64,000 bases of DNA, taken from the NCBI RefSeq assembly GCF_004353825.1, contig NZ_SMNA01000009.1, forward strand, positions 124,556 through 188,555, read 5' to 3'. Below the pieces are notes generated by a model. That model was not told the origin of the DNA, searched no databases, and saw only the letters and a program-made list of their open reading frames with translations. The position numbers were made by a program, and so were the translations under genes. Positions 43,184-52,830 of the stretch are shown here, one piece after another (within the stretch, counting starts at the first letter, position 1; every line of letters begins with the position of its first letter). Source of the DNA: Occultella glacieicola. GTDB lineage: Bacteria; Actinomycetota; Actinomycetes; Actinomycetales; Beutenbergiaceae.

Positions 43184-45274
43184 ATGCGCCCTGTCACCGA
43201 CCTGCAGCGGACCGTCGCCCCGTTCGAGGTGATCTCCGAGTACACCCCGTCCGGGGACCAGCCGACTGCCATCGCCGACCTCACCGAGCGGCTCAAGGCG
43301 GGGGAGAAGGACGTCGTGCTCCTCGGCGCCACCGGGACCGGGAAGTCGGCGACCACGGCCTGGCTGATCGAGCAGGTGCAGCGGCCCACCCTGGTGATGG
43401 CGCCGAACAAGACGCTCGCTGCCCAGCTGGCCACCGAGTTCCGCGAGTTGCTCCCGAACAACGCGGTCGAGTACTTCGTCTCCTACTACGACTACTACCA
43501 ACCCGAGGCCTACGTCCCGCAGTCGGACACCTACATCGAGAAGGACTCCTCGATCAACGACGAGGTCGAGCGGCTCCGCCACTCGGCCACGAACAATCTG
43601 CTCACCCGGCGCGACGTCATCGTGGTCGCGTCGGTGTCCTGCATCTACGGGCTGGGCACCCCGCAGGAGTATGTGGACCGGATGGTGCCGCTGCGCGTGG
43701 GGGACCAGATCGACCGCGACGACCTGCTCCGCCAGTTCGTGACCATGCAGTACACCCGCAACGACATGGCGTTCACCCGGGGGACGTTCCGGGTCCGTGG
43801 GGACACGATCGAGATCATCCCGGTCTACGAGGAACTCGCGATCCGGATCGAGATGTTCGGCGACGAGATCGAGTCCATCCAGACGTTGAACCCGTTGACC
43901 GGTGACGTGGTGCGTTCCGAGACCGAGACGCACCTGTTCCCGGCCACCCACTACGTGGCCGGACCGGACCGGATGGAACGCGCCATCGGGACGATCGAGA
44001 CCGAGCTCGCTGAGCGCCTGGCCGAGTTCGAGACGCAGGGCAAGCTCCTCGAGGCACAGCGGCTGCGGATGCGCACCACCTACGACATCGAGATGATGCG
44101 CCAGATCGGCTCGTGCTCCGGGATCGAGAACTACTCACGGCACATCGATGGGCGCGAAGCAGGGTCCGCACCGCACACCCTGCTGGACTACTTCCCCGAG
44201 GACTTCCTGCTCGTCATCGACGAGTCCCACGTGACGGTGCCGCAGATCGGGGCGATGTTCGAGGGAGACATGTCCCGCAAGCGCACGCTGGTGGAGCACG
44301 GGTTCCGGCTGCCGAGCGCCATGGACAACCGGCCGTTGCGCTGGGAGGAGTTCCTGGACCGGATCGGGCAGACCGTGTACCTGTCCGCCACCCCGGGCTC
44401 CTACGAACTGTCCCAGTCGGACGGCGTGGTCGAGCAGATCATCCGGCCCACCGGGCTGGTGGACCCCAAGGTGGTCGTCAAGCCGACCCACGGCCAGATC
44501 GACGACCTGCTCGCCGAGATCCGGGACCGCACGGCCCGCGACGAACGCGTCCTGGTCACCACGCTCACCAAGAAGATGGCCGAGGACCTCACCGACTACT
44601 TCCTGGAACGAGACGTGCGGGTGCGGTACCTGCACTCCGAGGTGGACACGCTGCGCCGGGTGGAACTGCTCCGCGAACTGCGCTCCGGGGTCTTCGACGT
44701 GCTCGTCGGGATCAACCTGCTGCGGGAGGGTCTGGACCTGCCCGAGGTGTCCCTGGTCAGCATCCTGGACGCGGACAAGGAGGGCTTCCTGCGCTCGTCG
44801 ACGTCCCTGATCCAGACCATCGGACGGGCCGCGCGGAACGTGTCCGGCGAGGTGCACATGTATGCCGACTCGATCACCCCGTCGATGAAGCTGGCGCTGG
44901 AGGAGACCGAGCGCCGCCGCGAGAAGCAGGTCGCGTTCAACACCGCGAACGGCATCGACCCGACCCCGCTGCGCAAGCGGATCGGGGACATCACCGAGAT
45001 GCTCGCCCGCGAGGAGATCGACACCAAGGAACTCCTCGCCGGCGGATACCGCCAGCAGGGCAAGGGCCGCGGTGGCAAGGCACCCACGCCCACGTCCTCC
45101 CGGCAGAAGCTGGCCGGGGCGGCGGCGTCGGAGCTCGCGGACCTCATCCAGGAGCTGAACGACCAGATGCACGCGGCCGCCGAGGAACTGCAGTTCGAGC
45201 TGGCGGCCCGGCTGCGCGACGAGATCGCCGACCTGAAGAAGGAGCTGCGGCAGATGACGCAGGCCACGGCCTGA
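43184..45274 (+). CDS. uvrB: Excinuclease ABC subunit B
   Basis: 696 residues. The damage-verifying helicase of nucleotide excision repair; it is loaded by UvrA and recruits UvrC. Walker A GATGTGKS at 48-55, the beta-hairpin [20 protein letters not shown] that inserts into [11 protein letters not shown], helicase motifs [16 protein letters not shown] and TIGRAARN, and a C-terminal UVR motif ([25 protein letters not shown]) are all present. ATG 43184 follows TACCGT (43172-43177) by six bases and probably begins a leaderless message. No clear SOS box is seen upstream, unlike uvrA. Confidence 0.97.
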   Translation: MRPVTDLQRTVAPFEVISEYTPSGDQPTAIADLTERLKAGEKDVVLLGATGTGKSATTAWLIEQVQRPTLVMAPNKTLAAQLATEFRELLPNNAVEYFVSYYDYYQPEAYVPQSDTYIEKDSSINDEVERLRHSATNNLLTRRDVIVVASVSCIYGLGTPQEYVDRMVPLRVGDQIDRDDLLRQFVTMQYTRNDMAFTRGTFRVRGDTIEIIPVYEELAIRIEMFGDEIESIQTLNPLTGDVVRSETETHLFPATHYVAGPDRMERAIGTIETELAERLAEFETQGKLLEAQRLRMRTTYDIEMMRQIGSCSGIENYSRHIDGREAGSAPHTLLDYFPEDFLLVIDESHVTVPQIGAMFEGDMSRKRTLVEHGFRLPSAMDNRPLRWEEFLDRIGQTVYLSATPGSYELSQSDGVVEQIIRPTGLVDPKVVVKPTHGQIDDLLAEIRDRTARDERVLVTTLTKKMAEDLTDYFLERDVRVRYLHSEVDTLRRVELLRELRSGVFDVLVGINLLREGLDLPEVSLVSILDADKEGFLRSSTSLIQTIGRAARNVSGEVHMYADSITPSMKLALEETERRREKQVAFNTANGIDPTPLRKRIGDITEMLAREEIDTKELLAGGYRQQGKGRGGKAPTPTSSRQKLAGAAASELADLIQELNDQMHAAAEELQFELAARLRDEIADLKKELRQMTQATA

Positions 45275-45293
45275 CGCCGGCCCGCGCCCCCGC

Positions 45294-47048
45294 TCACGTG
45301 GCCAGGGTGGTGACCACCCACTCCGCCGTGGTCCAGTCCTGCGCGGACACGGCGGCGGCGTCCGCGTCGAGGGCGGCCGGGTCCAGGGTCAGCCCGCGGC
45401 TGCGCTCGGGGCTCAGCTCGGCCTGCTGCATCTGCTGCGCGTCGAACTCGACGGTACTCACGAACAGCTTCAGCACGTCCACGGCCCGGTCGCGTCCCTC
45501 GGCCACCGTCATCCGCACGCTCGGGTCACCGGCGGCGTCGAGGACCCACGCCTCCTCGCCGCGCGCGAGCCAGGCGCCACCGCCGGGCAGCAACGGCACC
45601 ACGCCGTGGTTCTCGGTGAGTGCGAACAACGCGCAGAACAGGCGCGGACCGAGCCGGTTCGTGACCCGGATCCGCACCGGTGCCCACCGCTGCCCGCGTG
45701 GGCAGGGCACCTCGACGGTACCGGCGACCGGCAGCGGCGTGCCGTCCGGGTGGGAGATCACCACCTCCACGGCCCCGACCGGGATCGCGGTGCCCGGGTT
45801 GCGCCGGTCGAGCAGGTCGTGCCAGCGCGCGATGTGGGCCTCCCGGCCCGGGTGGCCGGCGTCCGTGGCATCGTCCCCGGCTCCGGTCGCCGGGCCGCCG
45901 GGCGCGTGGCCCGCGCGACCCACGCTCGCGCGATAGGTGCGCGCCTGATCGAGCGAGCCCGCGCCGTCGGTGATCTCGACCTCGCTCTCGCCGACCCGCA
46001 CCTCGGTGAGGACGCCCCGGGCGAGTGGGGCGGCGGAGCCCTCGGGCGCGGGCCCGGATCGATCCGCACCGATCGGGAACAGCGCCACCTCCGTGCGGCC
46101 CTCGGCGACGTCCGGGAGCCCATGTACCGCGCCGCCGTCGAGAAGCCACCGACCGCCGCGGATGCTCGCGGTGAAGGGGTGCGCCGCCAGCACCGCGGCG
46201 CCGCCGAGGAAGGGCCGGTCGAGGTCGGCGGGGTCGGCCACCTCGAGCTGCGGGGTCTGGTCCCGGACGAGATCCAGGGTGGCCGCGCTGCACATCCGGT
46301 GGATGTCCCGGTAGGAGAGTGGCCCGATCGCGCCGGTCAGGGCACGCTCGAGACCGGCGGAGAGCACACCGCGCGTGAGGCCACGCACCGGGCGTTCCTT
46401 GGCCTTCTGATCGGAGCGGCAGGCCGAGAGCGCCACCCAGTGCACGGCCGGGCCGTCGCCGGGACCGGTGCCGACCGGTTCGCCGAGGCCGCGGGTGCCC
46501 GGGATGGAGCCCTCGATGCCCGGCGGCCGGATCCGGTCATCGGCAGGGGCAGCGCGGATGCCGACCTCCGAGGCATCGCGGTCGACGCCGCGGGTGCCGC
46601 TGCCCGAGTGACAGCAGTCGAGGACGGCCAGCACGTGACCGCCTCGGGCCGCGGCCAGGCCCAGCAGTTGGGCGAGTTCCTTGTCCGCCAGATCGAACAC
46701 GCCGGGGGTGCGGGAGTCGTGCGGCACCAAGGTCTCGACCAGCCGGTCGGGCTCGGCATACCAGGTCGATTCGGGGGCCTGTTCCTGGGAGCCGTGGCCG
46801 CTGAACCAGAACACCGCGACGTCGTCGGCCCCGGTCCGTCCCAGATGCTCGACGAACGCGGCGATCAGGGCCTCCCGGGTCGCCTCGGCATCGCGCAGCG
46901 TGCGCACCTCGAGCGCCGCACCCGAGGAGTCCGCGCGCACCCGCAGCAGCTGCTCCGCGGCGGCGACGTCGTGGCCGCAGCCGGCGAGCCCGGTGATCGC
47001 CACGTAGTCGTCGATGCCCACGAGCAGCGCGCGGACGGTGCCGGCCAT
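45294..47048 (-). CDS. Caspase-fold (metacaspase-like) peptidase with large C-terminal region
   Basis: 584 residues. The N-terminal peptidase (1-265) has the caspase dyad: H85 in WFSGHGSQ and C146 in VLDCCHSG. ALLVGIDDY opens the domain and SACRSDQKAKER plus RGVLSAGLERAL closes it, as in metacaspases. Cleavage would be expected after basic or acidic residues, which the sequence cannot decide. Residues 270-584 are unassigned, with beta-rich segments (VTNRLGPRLFCALFAL resembles DUF4384-type domains). No signal peptide. AGGGAGGAG precedes ATG 47048. It is divergent from a CHAT-domain gene, another caspase-related fold, across a shared inverted repeat. Confidence 0.88.
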   Translation of the reverse strand: MAGTVRALLVGIDDYVAITGLAGCGHDVAAAEQLLRVRADSSGAALEVRTLRDAEATREALIAAFVEHLGRTGADDVAVFWFSGHGSQEQAPESTWYAEPDRLVETLVPHDSRTPGVFDLADKELAQLLGLAAARGGHVLAVLDCCHSGSGTRGVDRDASEVGIRAAPADDRIRPPGIEGSIPGTRGLGEPVGTGPGDGPAVHWVALSACRSDQKAKERPVRGLTRGVLSAGLERALTGAIGPLSYRDIHRMCSAATLDLVRDQTPQLEVADPADLDRPFLGGAAVLAAHPFTASIRGGRWLLDGGAVHGLPDVAEGRTEVALFPIGADRSGPAPEGSAAPLARGVLTEVRVGESEVEITDGAGSLDQARTYRASVGRAGHAPGGPATGAGDDATDAGHPGREAHIARWHDLLDRRNPGTAIPVGAVEVVISHPDGTPLPVAGTVEVPCPRGQRWAPVRIRVTNRLGPRLFCALFALTENHGVVPLLPGGGAWLARGEEAWVLDAAGDPSVRMTVAEGRDRAVDVLKLFVSTVEFDAQQMQQAELSPERSRGLTLDPAALDADAAAVSAQDWTTAEWVVTTLAT

Positions 47049-47165
47049 GGCTCCTCCCTGATCGCTCCCTGGAACCAGTCTGACCCGATCTGCCGGTGGG
47101 CGCGGGTGATTCCGGAGCCGGCCACGGGTGAATCGGTCGCCGTCCCAGGATCACACGCCGATTCC

Positions 47166-47195
47166 TTGTCCGGCCGCACGCACCGGTCGGACAAT
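47166..47195. promoter_or_regulatory. Inverted repeat across a promoter between the caspase and CHAT genes
   Basis: TTGTCCG (47166-47172) and CGGACAA (47188-47194), 22 bases centre to centre (two helical turns). On the plus strand TTGTCC and GACAAT (47190-47195), 18 bases apart, resemble -35 and -10 boxes, and the arms of the repeat cover both. A bound dimer would block transcription; the symmetry could serve both genes. Confidence 0.5.
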
Positions 47196-47260
47196 GGACG
47201 CCAAGGCTCCGCCCTCGGCGTTCACCGACGAACGCGAACCGCGGAGTGGAGGTGACGGAA

Positions 47261-49558
47261 GTGCGTGCCTATCTCGATCTCGATCTGGCCCTGGTCGCCG
47301 AGCCGGGCGGGTCGGTGCGCGCCCGCGTCCTGGGTTCGCCCGCGGGTGTGGCGGATGCCCCGTTCGTGCTGCCGTTCACCGCGATGGAGGTCGCCCGCTT
47401 CCTGGTCGCGACCGGCCCGGCGCGCACACCTGCCCGGGGCATCTCGCTGACCCCGAATCCCGTCGACGTGGAGGGAGTGGGACGACGGCTCCACGACGCC
47501 GTCTTCGTCGACGACGTCCGGCACTGCTTCGATGCCAGCCTGTCCATCGCCGAGCAGGCCGGCAAGGGGCTGCGCATCCGGCTGCACCTGGGCGGCGCCC
47601 CGGAACTGGCCGGTGTGCCGTGGGAGTACCTGTACGCGAGCGAGCTGAACCGGTTCCTCACACTGTCCACCGACACGCCGCTGGTGCGGTTCCTCGACAC
47701 GCCTGTCCGGACCACCCAGGTGCGTCTGGACCCGCCGCTGCGCGTCCTCGTTCTCGTGTCCAGTCCGAGGGACGTGGCCCCGCTCGACGTCGAGCGCGAG
47801 AAGGACCTGCTGCGCACCACGACGGCCGACCTGGTCGCCTCCGGCTCACTCGAACTGGAGTTCGTCGAGTCCGCGACGCACAGCGAGTTGCAACGCGCGA
47901 TCTACGACGACTTCCACGTGTTCCACTTCATCGGGCACGGCGCGTTCGACGACGCCGCCGGCACGGGCGTCCTGCTCCTGGAGCGCGACGACGCGGTCCC
48001 CGGCGGGCACGGCACCTCCCATCTCATCCCCGCCGTGAAGCTGGGCACGCTCCTGCACGACGCGAAGGCACTCCAGCTGGCCGTGCTGAACGCCTGTCAG
48101 GGTGCGCAGTCCTCGGGCCAGGACGTGTTCTCCGGCGTCGGGCAGACCCTGGTCCGGCAGGGACTGCCGGCCGTCGTGGCGATGCAGTCGGAGATCTCCG
48201 ATCGTGCCGCCATCGCGTTCTCGCACGAGTTCTACTACGCGCTGGCGAGTGGCCGGTCGGTCGAGGAGGCGATGGTCGAGGCCCGGAAAGCCATCTACCT
48301 CTCCGACGAGAGCTCGGAATGGGGCACACCGGTGTTGTTGCGATCGGCGGCTGAGCACCCGTTCCTGCTCTCCGGGCCGGTCGCCATGCCCAGCCGGGAC
48401 CGGCACTGGGACGCCATGCGGTCCGCCGCCCATGAGGCGGCCGCCGCCGGCACTCCGGGCGTGGCGGTGCCGCTCCTGCAGCAACTGGTCGCGGAGAACC
48501 CCGACGACGCCCCGGCGGCGTCGATGCTCGCGTGGATGCAGACCGGTGCCGGTGCCGCGGTTACCGCCGAGCAGCTCCAAACCGAGCGGCTCCAAACCGA
48601 GCAGTTCGGTACCGAGCAGGTCCACCCCGCACAGGTCAACGCCGAGCCGCACGCTCTGCACGCGCCGCTACCGCCGCACCGTCATACCCCGGCCGCGTCG
48701 CGGCGCCGGCTGACGATCGCCGCCGTGCTCGCCCTGGTCCTCGCCGTCGTCGGGGTGGGCGGCTACGTGGCCCTGCAGTGGCTCGCGCCGGGCACCCGGT
48801 CCGGGGGCGGGGACGACGACGTGATCGTCGCCTGCGGCTCCGAGGCGGCCGTGCCGGCCGCACGGGCGGACCTCGTGAGCGTCCCGTGCGCGCTCCGGGC
48901 ACCGGTGATCGACGGGGACATGTCGGAGTGGGCACTGGTGCCGACCGTGCGGGTGGCCTCGATCGTCGCGCCGGCGGAGCTCGCGGGTGCGACCGACCCT
49001 TCGTTCTCCAGCACCTGGCGGCTCGTCTGGACCCGCGAGTTCCTGTACGTGCAGGTGGATGTCGTGGACCCGGCGCGCACCGCGGTCGATCCGCGATCGC
49101 CGTCCCAGTACTGGAACGGCGACGGTGTCTCGTTCGAGTTCGGATCCGATCCCGCGGGCCTCGGCGACGCCGACCCGCTGCGTCCCGACGACCTGCACGT
49201 GCTGTTCGGAGTCACGACGGATCGGGTGCTCACCGCCGCGAACGCCCCTGGCCGGAGCAACGGGACGACGTTCGAGCCCTCGATCGGCGACCTCGGCGTC
49301 GCCGCCGAGCTGCGGAACGTCGAGCGCGGCTACGCCGTCGAGGCGGCCATCCCCTGGAGCGTCCTCAACGTGACCTCACCCCCGACGCGCGGGGAGGTGT
49401 TCGGGATGAACCTGAACGTCAGTGACGCCCGGGTGGACGGCGGGTCCGCACCGACCCGGCTGTCCCGGATGATCAGTTCGAACCCGATCCGCAGCGCCCA
49501 GGTCCAGAACACGCCGGGGCGCTGGCACACCGTGGTCCTGGTGGACCCGAACGACTGA
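47261..49558 (+). CDS. CHAT-domain protease with transmembrane helix and extracellular CBM9-like domain
   Basis: 765 residues. An N-terminal region (1-160) leads to a CHAT caspase-like domain (about 160-375) with H226 in FHFIGHGAFDD and C279 in LAVLNACQGAQSS. A linker follows that contains five 5-residue repeats (439-463), then one transmembrane helix (485-507) and a C-terminal domain (540-765) like family 9 carbohydrate-binding modules (APVIDGDMSEW, YVQVDVVDPA, WNGDGVSFEF, YAVEAAIPWSVL). The topology puts the protease inside and the sugar-binding domain outside. GTG 47261 is chosen because GGAGG lies eight bases upstream; GTG 47246 is possible. Divergent from the caspase gene. Confidence 0.88.
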   Translation: MRAYLDLDLALVAEPGGSVRARVLGSPAGVADAPFVLPFTAMEVARFLVATGPARTPARGISLTPNPVDVEGVGRRLHDAVFVDDVRHCFDASLSIAEQAGKGLRIRLHLGGAPELAGVPWEYLYASELNRFLTLSTDTPLVRFLDTPVRTTQVRLDPPLRVLVLVSSPRDVAPLDVEREKDLLRTTTADLVASGSLELEFVESATHSELQRAIYDDFHVFHFIGHGAFDDAAGTGVLLLERDDAVPGGHGTSHLIPAVKLGTLLHDAKALQLAVLNACQGAQSSGQDVFSGVGQTLVRQGLPAVVAMQSEISDRAAIAFSHEFYYALASGRSVEEAMVEARKAIYLSDESSEWGTPVLLRSAAEHPFLLSGPVAMPSRDRHWDAMRSAAHEAAAAGTPGVAVPLLQQLVAENPDDAPAASMLAWMQTGAGAAVTAEQLQTERLQTEQFGTEQVHPAQVNAEPHALHAPLPPHRHTPAASRRRLTIAAVLALVLAVVGVGGYVALQWLAPGTRSGGGDDDVIVACGSEAAVPAARADLVSVPCALRAPVIDGDMSEWALVPTVRVASIVAPAELAGATDPSFSSTWRLVWTREFLYVQVDVVDPARTAVDPRSPSQYWNGDGVSFEFGSDPAGLGDADPLRPDDLHVLFGVTTDRVLTAANAPGRSNGTTFEPSIGDLGVAAELRNVERGYAVEAAIPWSVLNVTSPPTRGEVFGMNLNVSDARVDGGSAPTRLSRMISSNPIRSAQVQNTPGRWHTVVLVDPND
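48575..48649 (+). repeat. Five 15-bp repeats in the CHAT protein linker
   Basis: Units at 48575, 48590, 48605, 48620 and 48635 encode LQTER, LQTEQ, FGTEQ, VHPAQ and VNAEP. The first two are nearly identical in DNA and later ones decay. Copy number may vary between strains. Confidence 0.8.
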
Positions 49559-49596
49559 CCGGCGGTTCCGCCGGGTCGTTATCAAATCGGGACCTC

Positions 49597-49642
49597 GATC
49601 GGCGCCGATCCACTTGACGCACGCCGCACCCGAGAATACCTT
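49597..49642 (+). promoter_or_regulatory. Promoter of the RpiR-SIS-ngc operon with upstream palindrome
   Basis: TTGACG (49614-49619), 17 bases, TACCTT (49637-49642): the best -35/-10 pair in the window. A perfect 14-base palindrome, GATCGGCGCCGATC (49597-49610), ends four bases before the -35 and is a likely operator, perhaps for RpiR itself. Confidence 0.65.
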
Positions 49643-49678
49643 TCAGCGATACCCACGACGTCGTGAGAGGAATTTTCA

Positions 49679-50605
49679 GTGGCACAGGATCCGGTCGAGA
49701 CCGCGGACGGCACGCTCCGCATGGTCGAGCGCATCCAGGCCCACCTCCCGCAGATGTCCGCGACCATGTCGAAGATCGGTGAGTTGCTGCTCTCCGAACC
49801 GTCGGCGCCGCTCGAGCTCTCCATCACCGAGCTCGCCGACCGGGCGGGCACGTCGGCGGCCACGGTGACCCGGTTCTGCCGTCAGCTCGGATACCCCGGC
49901 TACGTGCAGTTCAAGGTGGCGGTCGCGGCGGACAGCGGCCGGGGCGAGCCCGACGACCAGTGGCGCACCGAGATCGGCCGGACGCTCTCGCCGACCGATC
50001 CGCCCCAGGCCGTGCTGCGGACCCTCCTGAACGCCCACATCCGGTCCCTGCGGGCCACGGCCGGCACGATCGACCTCCATGAGTGTGCGGTGGTGGCCAA
50101 GCGCATCGCGACCTCCCGGCACCTGGACATCTACGGCACCGGGGGTAGCGCCGCGATGGCGGACGAGCTCGAGAACCGGCTCTACCGGATCGGGATCAAC
50201 GCGCACTCCTGGGGTGACGTGCACGCCGGTTTGGCGAGCGCGTCGATCCAGGACGAGGGCACCATCGCGATCGGGATCTCGAACAGCGGCCGCACCAAGG
50301 AGACGATCGAGATGCTCGGCCGGGCCCGGACGTCCGGGGCGTTCACGGTGGCGATCACGAACCGGAACTCGTCGCCGCTCGGGCAGCTCGCCGACGTCTG
50401 CCTGACCGCGTCGGTGCCGGAGCAGTACCTGCACCCGGCTGACCTGTCCGCGAAGCACTCGCAGCTGTTCGTCCTGGACCTGATCTACCTCCTCGTGATC
50501 CAGCAGGACTTCACCGACAGCGTGAACAAGATCGCGGCGTCCGCCCGGGCCGTCTCCGGGCACCGCCGGTTCGCCTCCGCCGACCGCGAAGGGACGGCCT
50601 CATGA
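49679..50605 (+). CDS. MurR/RpiR-family transcriptional regulator
   Basis: 308 residues. N-terminal helix-turn-helix of RpiR type (ELADRAGTSAATVTRFCRQLGYPGYVQFK, about 50-80) and a C-terminal SIS sugar-phosphate-binding domain (about 130-265) with IYGTGGSAAMADEL and IGISNSGRTKETIE. Such proteins sense phosphosugars, for example MurNAc-6-phosphate or GlcNAc-6-phosphate. It heads the operon and probably controls it. GTG 49679 has GAGAGG eight bases upstream. The stop overlaps the next ATG as ATGA. Confidence 0.93.
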   Translation: MAQDPVETADGTLRMVERIQAHLPQMSATMSKIGELLLSEPSAPLELSITELADRAGTSAATVTRFCRQLGYPGYVQFKVAVAADSGRGEPDDQWRTEIGRTLSPTDPPQAVLRTLLNAHIRSLRATAGTIDLHECAVVAKRIATSRHLDIYGTGGSAAMADELENRLYRIGINAHSWGDVHAGLASASIQDEGTIAIGISNSGRTKETIEMLGRARTSGAFTVAITNRNSSPLGQLADVCLTASVPEQYLHPADLSAKHSQLFVLDLIYLLVIQQDFTDSVNKIAASARAVSGHRRFASADREGTAS

Positions 50606-51357
50606 TCGCCGCCGCACCCGACCTCCTCGCCGAGTCCACCGACCGGCTCGAACGGCTCGCCGCGGCCGCGGAAGCCGGCGCCTACGACCCGGCCATCGAC
50701 CTCATGGTCACGGCCCTCGACGCCGGCGGCGTGATCCAGGCGTTCGGGACCGGCCACTCGCAGGCGTTCGCCATGGAGATGGCCGGGCGCGCCGGCGGCC
50801 TGATCCCCACCAACGGGATCGCGTTGCGGGACGTGGTGCTGTTCGGTGGCCGTGAGCCCGCCGCCCTGTACGGCAGCGAGCTCGAACGGGACGAGACGGT
50901 GGTCGCCGAACTGCTGCGCGTGACCCGGATCGGTGAGCCGGACGTGTTCGTGATCGCCTCGAACTCCGGGGTGAACTCCTCCGTCGTCGGGCTCGCGCAG
51001 GCCGTCAAGGGGCGCGGCCACAAGGTCATAGCGGTGACCAGTCTCGAGCACACGAACAGCGTCGAGCCGCAGCACCCGAGCGGACTGCGGCTGGCCGAGA
51101 TCGCCGATGTCGTCATCGACAACCTGGCCCCCCGTGGGGACACCACCCTGACCGTCGCCGACGGCGTCGGTGTGGGCGCCGTCTCCTCGATCACCGGGGC
51201 GTTCATCGCCCAACTGTTGACCATCGGTGTGGCCCAGCGCCTCGCCGACGCGGGTGGGATGCCACCCGTCTACCTCTCCGCCAACGTCCCCGGCGGTGAT
51301 GAGCACAACCAGGCACTGCAGCACCTGTATCGCGGCAGGATCCGCTGGAGTGTCTGA
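50602..51357 (+). CDS. SIS-domain sugar isomerase-like protein (UPF0309 type)
   Basis: 251 residues. A SIS domain with IQAFGTGHSQAFAMEMAGRAGG and VIASNSGVNSSVVGLA, the fold that binds phosphosugars. The family, UPF0309, is often next to RpiR regulators and sugar transporters; its reaction is not established, but isomerase or etherase activity on an amino-sugar phosphate is plausible. Its start overlaps the regulator stop by four bases, and the ngcE gene begins 54 bases downstream. Confidence 0.85.
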   Translation: MIAAAPDLLAESTDRLERLAAAAEAGAYDPAIDLMVTALDAGGVIQAFGTGHSQAFAMEMAGRAGGLIPTNGIALRDVVLFGGREPAALYGSELERDETVVAELLRVTRIGEPDVFVIASNSGVNSSVVGLAQAVKGRGHKVIAVTSLEHTNSVEPQHPSGLRLAEIADVVIDNLAPRGDTTLTVADGVGVGAVSSITGAFIAQLLTIGVAQRLADAGGMPPVYLSANVPGGDEHNQALQHLYRGRIRWSV

Positions 51358-51411
51358 CCCTCAGGCGTCCCGGTAACCCGCCGCCGCCTCCCCCGAAGAA
51401 AGGCAACGACA

Positions 51412-52830
51412 ATGACCGTCCAACACGTACCGATGAACCGGCGCTCCGTCCTGCAGGGCGCACTCGCGGCTGCGATCGGTATCCCCGCGGCGGGTGCCCT
51501 CGCCTCCTGCGCCACCGGCGGTGGCAGCGACGACCCGACCGACGGCGGCAACACCGGCGAGGCGTCGGACACCAACCCGTTCGGTATGGCGGAGAACACC
51601 GTGGTCGACGCCGTCATCTTCGACGGTGGCTACGGCATCGACTACGTCGAGTTCGCCGCCGACATCCTGGCCCAGACGCACGACGGCTCCAGCGTCGAGG
51701 TGCAGTCCTCCACCCAGATCGCCACCGAGCTGCAGCCCCGGTTCGTCGGCGGTAACCCGCCCGACCTGATCGACAACTCGGGCGCGCAGTCGATGGGCTT
51801 CAACACGATTCTGGACCAGCTCGAGGACCTCACCGACGTCATCGACGCACCGAACCTCGAGGGCACCACGATCCGGGACACCCTCTACGGCGGGGTGCTC
51901 GCACCGGGCACGTTCGACGGCAAGCTCGCCGCGATCAACTACGTCCTCACCGTGTACGCGCTCTGGTACTCCGCGAGCCTGTTCGAGGAGAACGGCTGGA
52001 CCCCGCCCACGACCTGGGCCGAGGCCAAGGAGCTCGGAGCCGCAGCGGCGGAGCAGGGCAAGTACCTGTTCCTCTTCGGTACCGAGGCGGCCACCTACTA
52101 CCAGACGCTGTGCATCGACTCCGCGATCATCGAGGGCGGGGACGAGGTTCGTCTGGCCCTGGAGAACCTGGAGGAGGGTTGCTGGTCGCACCCGGCCATC
52201 CAGTCCGTGTTCACGGCGTTCAAGGAGATCATCGACCTCGGCTACATGAAGCCCGGTGGCTCCGGCACCCAGTTCACCGCGGCGCAGGCACAGTGGAGCA
52301 ACAACCAGGAGGCGCTGCTGTACCCGTCCGGCTCCTGGATCGAGAACGAGATGAAGGACCAGACGGCGGACGGGTTCGAGATGACGGGCACGAACACGTT
52401 CCCGGTCACCGCGGACTCGACGTTCCCGGCCACCGCACTGCACTCCACGGCCGGCGAGCCGTTCATCGTGCCGACCGACGCCGCCAGCGTCGCGGGCGGC
52501 AAGGAACTGCTGCGCACCATGCTCTCGAAGGAGTCGGCGGAGAACTTCAGCAGGACGAAGCTCGCCCCGACGGTGATCAAGGACCTGGTGCCCGAGGACG
52601 GCTTCGGTTCCACCGCCCTGGTCTCGCAGACGGACATGCTCTCGGCGGCCGGCGACGACATCTTCACCTACAACTTCGTCGCCACCTACGGCATGAACCA
52701 GGAGCAGCTCGTGTTCTGGAACTCGTTCCTGGACGGGCAGAGCACGGTGGAGAAGCTCACCGCCGACCTGCAGGGCCTCACGGACCGGATCCGGGAGGAT
52801 GACTCGATCACGAAGATCGAGGTCCAATGA
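51412..52830 (+). CDS. ngcE: N-acetylglucosamine/chitobiose-type ABC transporter, binding lipoprotein
   Basis: 472 residues. Twin-arginine motif NRRSVLQG at 9-16 and lipobox ASC (C33), so export of the folded protein by Tat followed by lipidation is likely. The mature part matches NgcE of Streptomyces: NPPDLIDNSG, FDGKLAAINYVLTVYALWYS, PPTTWAEAKELG, YPSGSWIENE. It captures GlcNAc or chitobiose outside the cell. ATG 51412 has AAAGG upstream; ATG 51433 is also possible. It overlaps the permease gene as ATGA. Confidence 0.88.
   Translation: MTVQHVPMNRRSVLQGALAAAIGIPAAGALASCATGGGSDDPTDGGNTGEASDTNPFGMAENTVVDAVIFDGGYGIDYVEFAADILAQTHDGSSVEVQSSTQIATELQPRFVGGNPPDLIDNSGAQSMGFNTILDQLEDLTDVIDAPNLEGTTIRDTLYGGVLAPGTFDGKLAAINYVLTVYALWYSASLFEENGWTPPTTWAEAKELGAAAAEQGKYLFLFGTEAATYYQTLCIDSAIIEGGDEVRLALENLEEGCWSHPAIQSVFTAFKEIIDLGYMKPGGSGTQFTAAQAQWSNNQEALLYPSGSWIENEMKDQTADGFEMTGTNTFPVTADSTFPATALHSTAGEPFIVPTDAASVAGGKELLRTMLSKESAENFSRTKLAPTVIKDLVPEDGFGSTALVSQTDMLSAAGDDIFTYNFVATYGMNQEQLVFWNSFLDGQSTVEKLTADLQGLTDRIREDDSITKIEVQ

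Noticed and set aside
48575-48649. Pentapeptide-repeat (quinolone-resistance type) domain in the CHAT protein
   Set aside because: The units do not follow the A(D/N)LxX pattern and are too few; it is a flexible linker.
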